Below, in pieces: positions 17,759 to 27,664 of a stretch of 64,000 nt of DNA (positions are counted from its first letter, which is position 1; the number at the start of each line of letters is the position of its first letter). The stretch lies in the NCBI GenBank assembly GCA_026400355.1, contig JAPLPE010000035.1, positions 1 through 64,000 on the forward strand, read 5' to 3'. The translations under genes were made by a program, and so were the position numbers. Below the pieces are notes generated by a model that was given only the letters and a program-made list of their open reading frames with translations, was not told the origin of the DNA and ran no database searches. The DNA is from Rhodobacterales bacterium. GTDB lineage: Bacteria; Pseudomonadota; Alphaproteobacteria; Rhodobacterales; Rhodobacteraceae.

Positions 17759-18510
17759 ACTTACTCACATCGCAACGCAAGGCGCTGCTCCTTGCCCGGC
17801 TCAAGGCTCAAGGGCGGATCGTTGCCCGGTCTATGGCCGCTGAACTCGGCATCTCAGAAGACACCATCCGCCGCGACCTTCGGGAACTTGCAGCTGAAGG
17901 CCTTCTGACCCGCGTCCACGGTGGCGCGCTTCCCGCGTCCCCCACCCATGTCCCCCTGCAGGACCGACGGACTATTGCGACCGCGGACAAGGATCGCCTC
18001 GGAATGGCAGGGGCCGCCCTGATCGAAGACGGCCAGACCGTCATCCTTGACGGCGGCACGACGCATCTTGCGATGATCCGGCATCTCCGACCCGATCTGC
18101 GCGCCACGATCGTCACACACAGCCCCACTATTGCTGCCGCTCTCGAACCGCTGGAAGGACTCGAGGTTATTCTCATCGGGGGCCGACTCTTTCGGCATTC
18201 GATGGTCGCTGTCGGGGCCATGGCGCTGGAAGGTTTCGGACGGATCAGCGCCGACCTTTGTTTTCTGGGGGTCACGGGCGTTCACCCCGAGGCGGGGCTG
18301 ACAACCGGCGATTTCGAGGAAGCCCAGATCAAGCGGGGCATGGTCAGCCGGGCAGCAGAGACGGTTGTACTTGCGACGCCGGATAAGCTGGGGGTCTTGT
18401 CGCCGTTTCAAATCGGTCCTGCAGATTTGTTATCGCGGCTCGTCACGATAGGCGAGCCTAACTCGGCGTTCAAGGCAGCCGTAAGTTTATCGGCCGTGCA
18501 TCAACGTTGA
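17749..18510 (+). CDS. DeoR/GlpR family transcriptional regulator
   Basis: Sugar-phosphate-responsive repressor: an N-terminal DeoR helix-turn-helix (about 5-60, MAAELGISEDTIRRDLREL) and a C-terminal effector domain (about 75-240) with ILDGGTTHLAM, IVTHSPTIAAAL, IGGRLFRHSMVAVG and DLCFLGVTGVHPEAGLTT. The start at 17749 gives 253 residues in line with the family; it has no Shine-Dalgarno and lies inside the repeat array, so the mRNA may be leaderless or strongly autoregulated. No sugar operon adjoins it. Its 3' end overlaps the convergent glycosyltransferase gene by 10 bases. Effector unknown. Confidence 0.88.
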   Translation: MHDHLLTSQRKALLLARLKAQGRIVARSMAAELGISEDTIRRDLRELAAEGLLTRVHGGALPASPTHVPLQDRRTIATADKDRLGMAGAALIEDGQTVILDGGTTHLAMIRHLRPDLRATIVTHSPTIAAALEPLEGLEVILIGGRLFRHSMVAVGAMALEGFGRISADLCFLGVTGVHPEAGLTTGDFEEAQIKRGMVSRAAETVVLATPDKLGVLSPFQIGPADLLSRLVTIGEPNSAFKAAVSLSAVHQR

Positions 18511-19817
18511 TTGGTGGATCGTATATCCTCAAGCGGACCAAGTTGCTCGGCGATGATCCTACTTCGATGGTGAAAGACCGTTTCATCATCGAATGAGGCG
18601 CCATCGCCGGCAGCTCGGGCTATCAACTTGGCGAGGGCGGAACGGTCAGCAGCCAGTTCGCTCAGGATTCGCGCCAATTCTGCGGTGTCGTCGGCTGGCA
18701 CGAGTTGGCCCCCATGGTTCAACTCAATCAATTCGCTGGCAAAAGCGCCTTCATAGCCAATTATGGGTGTGCCGGACACCAGAGATTCGATCAAACAACG
18801 AGGTGATTCCTTCGTCTTGTGGCAAAAAAGGAATACGTGGGCAGCTTGCAACGCTGCAAAGACATCCTTGCGATCTCTTGAAAATCCTGGGAAGTTGACG
18901 ATTTCGGCCAGTCCGCTTGCTGCGACTTTCAGGCGCATACTTTGAAGCGCCGGGCCGTCTCCATGCCAGACAGCTCGAAAATTGACGCCGGATTGTGCAA
19001 GTTTCTCAAGCACTAGAATCCAGTCACTTGCTCCCTTCATTTCATCTGCCCTGCCCAGATAGGCGATCCTCAAAGGCCCATCTGAGACGTTCGCCTGCTT
19101 TTCTGCCAGCTGGGCGGCAGAAATATGATCTGACTTGCGTAGGTGGATGTCATGAACGACGTGTGAATTGCTGCAGAATGGGGCGTATGCATTGTAGGTT
19201 TCGCGGCCGTGAAAAAGCCCGAGCGATGCCCGCCGTATTACATACCGCTCCAGCCAGGCCATTGGCCGGTGCGTAAGACGAGAGCGGATGCGATGCCGAA
19301 AAGGGCCGCTTCGAGCCGCCTTTCGGACAACATCTGACTCCACGCGGTCAGTCCAGACAAAGTAAGGACGGCCCATCCGGAACGCCTCTCTACACCCTAC
19401 CGCGCCCCAGTCGCCAAAAAGCCCACCGATCGCAAATCCTACCAGGTCGGCCTGATCGATAAGAGAGGCAATCCTGCGGCGCGTTGAAGAATAGTTCCAG
19501 AAGAATTGGTCGGCTCGGTAGGCCGTGGGCAAGAGCTCGATCCTCACTCGGGAAAGGTTTGGGCCCACGACGCTGATGGGCACCCAATTGGCCGGAGCTG
19601 GCCCTTTTGAAAGGGGAAACATTACAATGAGATTTCGAAAGTTATCTGCCCATAGTTTCAAGCCATTGCAGGCCTGATCATCAAGCAAGAGCCCGCCATC
19701 GGCTGCCAGCATGACCGGCACAGGTGCATAGATAAGCAAGCTGCGATCATAAACCCATTCTGATGCCATTGATGCAAATCCGCCCTGCTCAATTGATGCC
19801 ATCGTTGAATTTACCAT
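18501..19817 (-). CDS. glycosyltransferase family 4-like protein, probable acquired gene
   Basis: A GT-B glycosyltransferase of about 422-438 residues depending on start (19817, 19802 or 19769). The C-terminal Rossmann half has RIAYLGRADEMKGA, AVWHGDGP, VNFPGFSRDRKDVF and the nucleotide-sugar segment PRCLIESLVSGTPIIGYEGA with the retaining-type Glu. No transmembrane segment, so a cytosolic or peripheral enzyme of glycan assembly is likely; donor and acceptor are unknown. Its base composition is visibly lower in G+C than the flanking genes, no other glycan gene is nearby, and it ends 10 bases inside the deoR-type gene, all suggesting acquisition. Confidence 0.82.
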   Translation of the reverse strand: MVNSTMASIEQGGFASMASEWVYDRSLLIYAPVPVMLAADGGLLLDDQACNGLKLWADNFRNLIVMFPLSKGPAPANWVPISVVGPNLSRVRIELLPTAYRADQFFWNYSSTRRRIASLIDQADLVGFAIGGLFGDWGAVGCREAFRMGRPYFVWTDRVESDVVRKAARSGPFRHRIRSRLTHRPMAWLERYVIRRASLGLFHGRETYNAYAPFCSNSHVVHDIHLRKSDHISAAQLAEKQANVSDGPLRIAYLGRADEMKGASDWILVLEKLAQSGVNFRAVWHGDGPALQSMRLKVAASGLAEIVNFPGFSRDRKDVFAALQAAHVFLFCHKTKESPRCLIESLVSGTPIIGYEGAFASELIELNHGGQLVPADDTAELARILSELAADRSALAKLIARAAGDGASFDDETVFHHRSRIIAEQLGPLEDIRSTNQR

Positions 19818-19856
19818 ACCTTACCATGACAGCATTGCTTAGTCCTCAGAACGGGA

Positions 19857-19882
19857 AAAGGGGGCCGATGGGCCCCCCTTTA
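19857..19882 (-). terminator. Terminator after groEL
   Basis: GGGGGCC and GGCCCCC form a stem around 19859-19877 with a one-base extra C. Read on the minus strand it is followed by a TTTT run, as expected for the end of the groESL transcript. Confidence 0.65.
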
Positions 19883-19912
19883 TGACTATTTCCGAATGTG
19901 CGGAACAGATGA

Positions 19913-21565
<1,653 letters not shown>

Positions 21566-21601
21566 TCAGCTCCTTCTGTTTCGGATGTGGGTGTGGACGG
21601 A

Positions 21602-21913
21602 TCAGGCGGCCTTGGCGGCTGCGGATTTGTCCAGGATGCCCAGAATGTCGGATTCTTTCATGATCAGCAGCTCTTCGCCGTCGATTGTGACTTCGGTGCC
21701 CGACCATTTGCCGAACAGGATGAAGTCGCCGGCAGCGACGGACGGGGTGATCAGCTCGCCCGAGTCCTTGCGTGCGCCGGGGCCTACGGAAATGACCTGG
21801 CCTTCAGCCGGCTTTTCCTTGGCATTCTCGGGGATGATGAGCCCGCCCTTGGTCTTTTCTTCGCCCTTTACGCGGCGCACAAGCACCCGGTCGTGAAGCG
21901 GTTTAAACGACAT
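21602..21913 (-). CDS. groES: co-chaperonin GroES (Hsp10)
   Basis: Seven-subunit lid of the GroEL chamber. The 103 residues begin [15 protein letters not shown] and include the mobile loop around [21 protein letters not shown] and the C-terminal [21 protein letters not shown] at 21913 follows GAGGAG. It is the first gene of the groESL operon, 33 bases after the CIRCE element. Confidence 0.98.
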   Translation of the reverse strand: MSFKPLHDRVLVRRVKGEEKTKGGLIIPENAKEKPAEGQVISVGPGARKDSGELITPSVAAGDFILFGKWSGTEVTIDGEELLIMKESDILGILDKSAAAKAA

Positions 21914-21946
21914 CTTTGCAGCTCCTCAGCTCAAAGGGTTGAACTC

Positions 21947-21973
21947 TTAGCACTCGATCATTGTGAGTGCTAG
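21947..21973 (-). promoter_or_regulatory. CIRCE element (HrcA operator) of groESL
   Basis: TTAGCACTC at 21947-21955 and GAGTGCTAG at 21965-21973 are separated by nine bases, the CIRCE consensus TTAGCACTC-N9-GAGTGCTAA with one terminal mismatch. It lies directly upstream of groES, where HrcA represses the operon at normal temperature. Confidence 0.95.
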
Positions 21974-22236
21974 CAGGCGGTAGTTAGGCAACGCCATCCG
22001 GCCTGTCAACCCCGACCGTGGGCGAAAAGTCACGTTTCCGCCTTGATCCGCACCAAGGCAATTTGAGACTTGGCAGCAAGGGTCTGCGTCACCATCGAAC
22101 GCAAACCAGAACCGTTGTCGGAGGCTGCAATGATTGAAGGAACCCGTTTCCGCGCCTCTTAAGGCGCAGCTTTGCAGCACACGTCTGCGGGGTCCGCCCC
22201 GCACCGACCCACCCGACATTAAGGATCATCATCATC
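21974..22236. other. Region upstream of CIRCE, no gene established
   Basis: No convincing gene is seen here. GCGCCT at 22152-22157 pairs with AGGCGC at 22162-22167, a small hairpin with loop CTTA. The groESL promoter should lie in the first 50 bases, read on the minus strand. Together with the doubtful ORF that follows, this makes a gene-poor gap up to 22587. Confidence 0.4.
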
Positions 22237-22521
22237 ATGCATCCGTTCCTTTTCATGGCCGACCACAGGGTCGGCCATGTCGATCTGCCACCTGAAGAAC
22301 GCCGGCTCGCCCGGCGTTCACAGCCCGAACACCTGCGGCTCATGCTGCAGGGGCCTGGGGCATCGTTCGTGAACGTCTATCCGGTGAGTGTACCGGTACC
22401 GGTCACGCCCGGTCTTGTTGCCCGCCTTTGGGCGTCCTGCGGGCCTTGCGGCTGGAAGCGCCCGCCGTTCTTGACGCGGGGCCAAAGTGACACTTTCGTG
22501 CAAGACACCTGCACGGGTTGA
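22237..22521 (+). CDS. doubtful ORF (94 aa)
   Basis: An open frame starting at ATG 22237, product MHPFLFMADHRVGHVDLPPE and on. The first 40 codons have gene-like third positions and an Arg/Glu-rich DLPPEERRLARRSQPEHLR segment; the second half has unusual codons and no known motif. AAGGATC lies about 12 bases upstream, a rather long spacing. I do not recognise a family. It may be noncoding. Confidence 0.3.
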   Translation: MHPFLFMADHRVGHVDLPPEERRLARRSQPEHLRLMLQGPGASFVNVYPVSVPVPVTPGLVARLWASCGPCGWKRPPFLTRGQSDTFVQDTCTG

Positions 22522-22587
22522 GACCCGTGCACATGCGAACTACCTTCCCCTACGTTGCCCCCGATCAATGATAGGACGCCCCCACCC

Positions 22588-23574
22588 ATGCTGCGCGCCC
22601 TGAACGTAATCCTTTCGTTGCTGGCGGCCCCCGCTTTTGCACAATGCGAAGGACCAAGCCTGCTTGACCGACTGACGCCGCAGGATCGCGCGGAACTCGA
22701 CAGCGTGGTTGCCTCCATGCCCTTCAGCGAAGGGCTCATCTGGGAGGCCGAACGCGACGGCAAGACGATCACTGTCGCCGGGACAATGCACATCCACGAC
22801 CCCCGTTTCGCGCCGATCGAAGACAAACTTCTGCCGATGCTCAAGGGAAGTGACCTTCTGCTGCTTGAAATGACACCGGTCGAGCAGCGGGAAATGCAGG
22901 AGGTGCTGGGCGACGATCCGTCTCTCATGCTGCTCGCAGACGGCAAGACGCTGCCGTCGATGATTGACCCTGTCACATGGGCCGCTTTGTCCGAAGCAGC
23001 AGGGGACAGGAACATTCCGCCGGTCATGGCCGCGCGTCTGCGGCCGTGGTTCCTCATGCTGTCCCTGTCGATGCCGGTCTGCGCGATGGGCTATCTTGTC
23101 GACGGCCAGCAGGGGCTCGACATGACGCTGATGGATGCGGCGGAAAAGGCCGGTGTGCCGATGCAGGCGTTGGAACCCTGGGACACGATGTTCAACGTAC
23201 TCGAACATGGCACGATGGAAGAACAACTGGACTTCCTGCGCATGGGTATACTTGACGCGGAAACGCAGCAGCAGTTGTTCGTGGCCATGCTGGACGGCTA
23301 CTTTGCCGGGAAGGTGGCCGAGGTCTGGGAGCTTTCCCGCCTGTCAGCCAGGTTCATCCCCGGGATCAGTCCGACCGACGCCGATGCCCTGTTCGAGGCG
23401 ACCGAGGATGTTCTGCTGACCGGGCGCAACGACGACTGGATTCTCGTGATCGAAACTGCCGCCGCAGCGCATGACCGGATCATGGTCGCAGCCGGTGCCG
23501 CACATCTGACCGGGACAGGTGGAGTTCTGGCGCTCTTGCAGGACAGGGGCTGGACGATCACCCGGCTTTACTAA
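22588..23574 (+). CDS. TraB/GumN family protein, exported
   Basis: A 328-residue protein of the TraB/GumN family, whose fold is related to Tiki-type metalloproteases. The chosen ATG at 22588 gives a clean signal peptide, MLRALNVILSLLAAPAFA, followed by a Cys a few residues on; the longer ORF from 22555 would bury it. Conserved parts are TVAGTMHIHDPRFAP with His residues, LLLLEMTPVEQREM, and the C-terminal ILVIETAAAAHDRIMVAAGAAH. It is probably periplasmic. Proteolytic activity is not shown. Confidence 0.82.
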   Translation: MLRALNVILSLLAAPAFAQCEGPSLLDRLTPQDRAELDSVVASMPFSEGLIWEAERDGKTITVAGTMHIHDPRFAPIEDKLLPMLKGSDLLLLEMTPVEQREMQEVLGDDPSLMLLADGKTLPSMIDPVTWAALSEAAGDRNIPPVMAARLRPWFLMLSLSMPVCAMGYLVDGQQGLDMTLMDAAEKAGVPMQALEPWDTMFNVLEHGTMEEQLDFLRMGILDAETQQQLFVAMLDGYFAGKVAEVWELSRLSARFIPGISPTDADALFEATEDVLLTGRNDDWILVIETAAAAHDRIMVAAGAAHLTGTGGVLALLQDRGWTITRLY

Positions 23575-23703
23575 GGCGCGGAGCGGGGTTGCAAACATGT
23601 CATGGCTGCCGGCCATCCGGGGCCGAATCCCGATCGTGACAATCCGGGTGACCCTTCCTATAAGGCGCGCAACCGATCACCCCGACTTTTTCAGGATGCC
23701 CCC

Positions 23704-24624
23704 ATGACCACGCTCGTCTTTGGCCACAAATCCCCCGATACCGATTCTACCGGCTCTGCCATCATCTGGGCCTGGTACCTCGCCCACCATGATCCCGAAG
23801 CCGCCGAAGCCCGCCTTCTGGGCACCCCGAATACAGAGGCGCTCTTTGTGCTCAAGCGCTGGGGCTTTGACCTGCCACCGATCATTTCGGATGTGGCTGA
23901 CGGTCAGGACTGCGTGATCGTTGACACCAACAACCCCGCCGAACTGCCCGCCAACATCAGCAAAGCGAATGTCACGGCGATCATCGACCACCACAAGCTG
24001 GTCGGCGGGCTCGAAACCAAGGCCCCCATCGACATCACGATCCGCCCTGTAGCGTGTACGGCGACGCTCCTTTACCAGCTGATGGGCCACCATGCCGGCC
24101 ACGCGCCTGAGGCGATCAAGGGTCTGGTCCTGTCCTGCATCCTGTCCGACACTCTCGAATTCCGGTCACCCACTACGACGCCCATCGACAAGCAGGTCGC
24201 CGAACGCCTGGCCGTGGAACTCGGGATCAACATCCCCGAATATGCCGCCGAAATGTTTGCGGCCAAATCCGACGTCTCGTCTTTCTCGGACGCCGAACTG
24301 CTCCGCATGGACAGCAAGGAATACACCGTCGATGGCAAAGAATTCCGCGTCTCGGTCCTTGAAACGACCTCGCCCAAGGTCGTGCTCGACCGCAAGGCAA
24401 GCCTGATGAAGTCGATGGAAACGGTCGCCGCCGAAGACCGGGCCGATCAGGTTCTGCTTTTCGTCATCGACATAATCCGCGAAGAAGCGACGATGCTGAT
24501 CCCCAACGACCTGACCAAGAAGGTCGCCGAGGCAAGCTTTGGCGTAACGGTTTCAGGCGATACGGTCGTCATTCCCGGTCTGATGAGCCGCAAGAAGCAG
24601 ATCATCCCCGCACTGAAGGTCTGA
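23704..24624 (+). CDS. ppaC: manganese-dependent inorganic pyrophosphatase
   Basis: Family II soluble pyrophosphatase of the DHH superfamily, hydrolysing PPi to phosphate. The 306 residues have metal ligands His8, Asp12 and Asp14 in FGHKSPDTDST, Asp74 in VIVDTNNP, and the DHH motif at 95-97 in AIIDHHKL. The C-terminal Arg-Lys-Lys motif (MSRKKQIIP) binds the phosphate end. The TTG-starting HAD gene follows after 4 bases, so the two are transcribed together. The family mostly occurs in Firmicutes, but Alphaproteobacterial members are known. Confidence 0.94.
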   Translation: MTTLVFGHKSPDTDSTGSAIIWAWYLAHHDPEAAEARLLGTPNTEALFVLKRWGFDLPPIISDVADGQDCVIVDTNNPAELPANISKANVTAIIDHHKLVGGLETKAPIDITIRPVACTATLLYQLMGHHAGHAPEAIKGLVLSCILSDTLEFRSPTTTPIDKQVAERLAVELGINIPEYAAEMFAAKSDVSSFSDAELLRMDSKEYTVDGKEFRVSVLETTSPKVVLDRKASLMKSMETVAAEDRADQVLLFVIDIIREEATMLIPNDLTKKVAEASFGVTVSGDTVVIPGLMSRKKQIIPALKV

Positions 24625-24628
24625 TCCT

Positions 24629-25501
24629 TTGGCCACCATCATCCAAAGTTTCGACGAGATCAGCGACCGCTACGACGCGGCTTTCGTCGATCTCTGGGGA
24701 TGCATGCACAATGGCATCCGCGCCTTTCCCGACGCGGTGGCCGCCATGCAGCGGTTCCGCGCGAAAGGCGGCAAGGTCATTCTCGTAACCAACGCCCCCC
24801 GCCCCCGGGGTCCGGTGGAGGCGCAGATCGCCAAACTGGGCATCCCCACTGACGCTTGGGATGCCATCGCCACCTCGGGCGATGCCGCGCGGGCCGCGAT
24901 GTTCGAAGGTGTCGTGGGTTCAAAAGTCTGGTTCATGGGCGAAGCGCATGACGAAAGCTTTTTCGAACCCATGCACATCATTGATCACCCGGTCCAGATC
25001 ACCCGCGTGCCGCTCGATCAGGCCGAAGGCATCGTCTGCTGCGGCCCCTTCGATTCCCATGCCGACCCTGCGGTAAACCGGCCCGAGTTTCTCTATGCCA
25101 AGACCAAGGGCCTCAAGCTTCTCTGCGCCAACCCCGATATCGTGGTGGATCGCGGCGAAAGCCGGGAATGGTGCGCTGGCGCCCTGGCCCGGCTCTATAC
25201 CGAAATGGGCGGCGAAAGCCTCTATTTCGGCAAACCGCATCCCCCGATCTATGATCTTGCCCGCCGGCGGCTCTATGCGCTGGGCGGGATGATTCCGGAT
25301 GCCGGGATCATCTGCATCGGCGACGGCATTGGGACCGACATTCAGGGCGCGATGGGCGAAGACCTCGATTCGCTCTTCATCACCGGCGGCCTTGCTGCTG
25401 CAGAAACCGGAACCGTGTCACAGCCCGACCCGGCCCTGCTGGATGACTACATCGCCAAGGCCATGATCGGCCCCACCTTTGCAATCGGCTTCCTGCGTTG
25501 A
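24629..25501 (+). CDS. TIGR01459 family HAD-type hydrolase (NagD-like)
   Basis: A 290-residue HAD-superfamily class IIA phosphatase-like protein. Motif I reads AFVDLWGCMHNG, where the second Asp of the usual DxDG is Trp-Gly-Cys, as in the TIGR01459 subgroup; motif II-like VTNAPRP, GKPHPPIYDLA and ICIGDGIGTDIQGA follow. The start is TTG at 24629, four bases after the ppaC stop; no better ATG precedes the conserved N-terminus. Substrate is unknown. A bidirectional hairpin lies beyond its stop. Confidence 0.88.
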   Translation: MATIIQSFDEISDRYDAAFVDLWGCMHNGIRAFPDAVAAMQRFRAKGGKVILVTNAPRPRGPVEAQIAKLGIPTDAWDAIATSGDAARAAMFEGVVGSKVWFMGEAHDESFFEPMHIIDHPVQITRVPLDQAEGIVCCGPFDSHADPAVNRPEFLYAKTKGLKLLCANPDIVVDRGESREWCAGALARLYTEMGGESLYFGKPHPPIYDLARRRLYALGGMIPDAGIICIGDGIGTDIQGAMGEDLDSLFITGGLAAAETGTVSQPDPALLDDYIAKAMIGPTFAIGFLR

Positions 25502-25564
25502 GCACGCGCTCAGCGGACGCAGCAAACCCTCAGATCAACCCACACGACGGCCCTGTTCTGAGTG

Positions 25565-25585
25565 GGGTGCGCATCCTGCGCACCC
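25565..25585. terminator. Bidirectional hairpin between HAD and KAS III-like genes
   Basis: GGGTGCGCA at 25565-25573 pairs perfectly with TGCGCACCC at 25577-25585 around TCC. It lies 64 bases after the HAD stop and 28 bases after the convergent KAS III-like stop. No T-tract follows on either strand, so it is a probable but not classical terminator. Confidence 0.55.
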
Positions 25586-25613
25586 GTCGCCAATCCGGGT
25601 TCCGCCGAGCCTC

Positions 25614-26732
25614 TTACACCCGCTCGACCAGCACCGACCCGACAGAATAACCTGCCCCAAACGAACAGATCAGCCCCCGATCACCCGCCAACAAATCAGC
25701 AGAATGCCGCGAAAACGCGATGATCGACCCGGCAGATGACGTATTGGCATAGTCCTGCAGGATGTTAGGCTGTTCCCCCGCCTCGGGCGTCCGCCCCAGA
25801 ACCTTGGCCCCGATATAGTCGTTCATCGACTTGTTGGCCTGATGCAGCCATAACCGCTTGAGGTCCGCCGCCGTCAGCCCCTCATCTGCCATATGGTCCG
25901 CTATGTGGGCCGACACCATCGGCAACACTTCCTTGAACACCTTGCGACCGTTCTGCATGAACTGCATGTCGCGCCGGTCTTCCATCTGGTCCCGGGTGCG
26001 GCGCAGGAATCCGTTGTTGTTTCGGATGTTATTGGAGAACTTTGTCCCAAGCCGCGTGGACAGGATCCGGAATGCCGAACCACGCACCATATCTTCACGG
26101 GTCAGAACCACAGCCGTCGCCACATCGCCAAAGATGAAATGGCAGTCCCGGTCGCGCCATTCCAGATGCGCCGACGTGATCTCGGGACTCACAACCAGTG
26201 CCGAACGGATCGATCCGGCCCGAATCATGTCGGCAGCCGTCTGAATGGCAAAGGTCGCGCTGGAACAGGCAACATTCATGTCGAACGCAAAGCCACCCGT
26301 CCCCAGCAGATCCTGAATCTCGACCGCCACAGCCGGATAGGCCCGTTCTATGTTGGATGCCGCGCACAGAACCGCGTCGATCTCCCCGGCCTCCATCTGT
26401 GCCTGCACAAGCGCCAGACGCGCGGCCTTGACCGCAATCTCTGCCATCAGGGACGGTTCTTCGTCCGACCGCGCCGGGATCCGCGGATACATCCTGCCTG
26501 GATCAAGAACGCCCGCCTTGTCAATCACATGGCGCTGTTCGATCCCGCTTGCCGACTTGATGAACTCGGCCGAAGACTGCGGCTTGGCCACCACGGTTCC
26601 GGCCGCAATCTCGGCGGCATGGGCGGCATTGAACCGGTCGGCATAGGCATTGAAACTCGCGACCAGTTCGTCATTGGTGATGATCTCGTCCGGCGTGAAA
26701 ACCCCGGTCCCGGCAATCGCTGCGCTCTGCAT
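25614..26732 (-). CDS. beta-ketoacyl-ACP synthase III-like protein
   Basis: Thiolase-fold condensing enzyme of KAS III type. The 372-residue product is longer than classical FabH (about 320) because of extra N-terminal and central segments. The nucleophile is Cys156 in NVACSSATF, with His in LWLHQANKSMN and Asn in YANTSSAGSI, the full C-H-N triad. ATG at 26732 is chosen since AGGAG lies 7 bases upstream; an upstream in-frame ATG at 26747 overlaps that site. It neighbours fabI, fabB and fabA, so it likely initiates or feeds fatty-acid synthesis; the acyl donor is unknown. Confidence 0.86.
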   Translation of the reverse strand: MQSAAIAGTGVFTPDEIITNDELVASFNAYADRFNAAHAAEIAAGTVVAKPQSSAEFIKSASGIEQRHVIDKAGVLDPGRMYPRIPARSDEEPSLMAEIAVKAARLALVQAQMEAGEIDAVLCAASNIERAYPAVAVEIQDLLGTGGFAFDMNVACSSATFAIQTAADMIRAGSIRSALVVSPEITSAHLEWRDRDCHFIFGDVATAVVLTREDMVRGSAFRILSTRLGTKFSNNIRNNNGFLRRTRDQMEDRRDMQFMQNGRKVFKEVLPMVSAHIADHMADEGLTAADLKRLWLHQANKSMNDYIGAKVLGRTPEAGEQPNILQDYANTSSAGSIIAFSRHSADLLAGDRGLICSFGAGYSVGSVLVERV

Positions 26733-26857
26733 GGCGGCACTCCTCATAGGCGCGCGACCGTAGGGCGATGGGCAGATCGCGTCCAGCTTGACGAAGGGTC
26801 CGCAAGGTCAGGCATCATCCGAAGGACCGGGGCCCGGACATTGCAGCTGGCGAAACC

Positions 26858-27646
26858 CTAAAGGTGATTCTGCTGCGGCATCCCCAGCACATGGAACCCG
26901 CCATCCACCCGCACGATCTCGCCGGTCGTGCATGCCCCGCCGTCCGAAATCAGCCAGACCGCTGTCCCGCCGATCGCCTCAAGCGTCGCATTGGCCCGCA
27001 TCGGCGCATTCTCTTCGGTATGCCGGAACGTCGCCCGCGCGCCGCCAATGGCAGACCCCGCCAACGTCTTCATCGGCCCGGGCGAAATGGCGTTCACGCG
27101 GATACCTTCGGGGCCAAGGTCATTGGCCAGATACCGCACCGCAGACTCGAGCGCCGCCTTTGCAACGCCCATCACGTTGTAGTTCGGCGTGACCCGGTTC
27201 GACCCCTGATAGGTCAGCGTGATGATCGTTCCCCCGTCCGTCATCATCGGACGAGCGCGGCGCGCCACGTCAATCAGCGAATAGCAGGAAATCGTCAGCG
27301 AGGTGCGAAAGTTTTCCCGCGTCGTGTTGATGAACCGCCCGTTCAACTCGTCCTTGTCGGAATAGGCAACGGCATGGATCAGGAAATCCAGCTTGCCCCA
27401 GTGTTCGTCCAGCACGGCAAAGGCCCGGTCCAACGACGCTTCGTCCGTCACATCCGCATCGACCATGATGTCGGACCCGACCGAGGCCGCCAGCGGCGTC
27501 AACCGCTTGCCAAAGGCCTCACCCTGGTAGGTAAATGCCAGTTCTGCCCCCGCCGCGTGGGCAGCCTTGGCGATACCCCAGGCGATGGACCGTTCATTTG
27601 CGACCCCCATGACAAGGCCGCGTTTTCCCTGCAAGCTGTTCGTCAT
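26858..27646 (-). CDS. fabI: enoyl-[acyl-carrier-protein] reductase (NADH)
   Basis: Last reduction of each fatty-acid elongation cycle. The 262 residues are a short-chain dehydrogenase fold with cofactor segment GLVMGVANERSIAWGIA and the FabI catalytic Tyr146, Tyr156-x6-Lys163 (NYNVMGVAK). It ends IVRVDGGFHVLG. It lies 18 bases downstream of fabB on the same strand, so fabA-fabB-fabI form one operon. Triclosan-type inhibitors act on this family. Confidence 0.95.
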   Translation of the reverse strand: MTNSLQGKRGLVMGVANERSIAWGIAKAAHAAGAELAFTYQGEAFGKRLTPLAASVGSDIMVDADVTDEASLDRAFAVLDEHWGKLDFLIHAVAYSDKDELNGRFINTTRENFRTSLTISCYSLIDVARRARPMMTDGGTIITLTYQGSNRVTPNYNVMGVAKAALESAVRYLANDLGPEGIRVNAISPGPMKTLAGSAIGGARATFRHTEENAPMRANATLEAIGGTAVWLISDGGACTTGEIVRVDGGFHVLGMPQQNHL

Positions 27647-27664
27647 TCTGTCATCCGATTGAAT

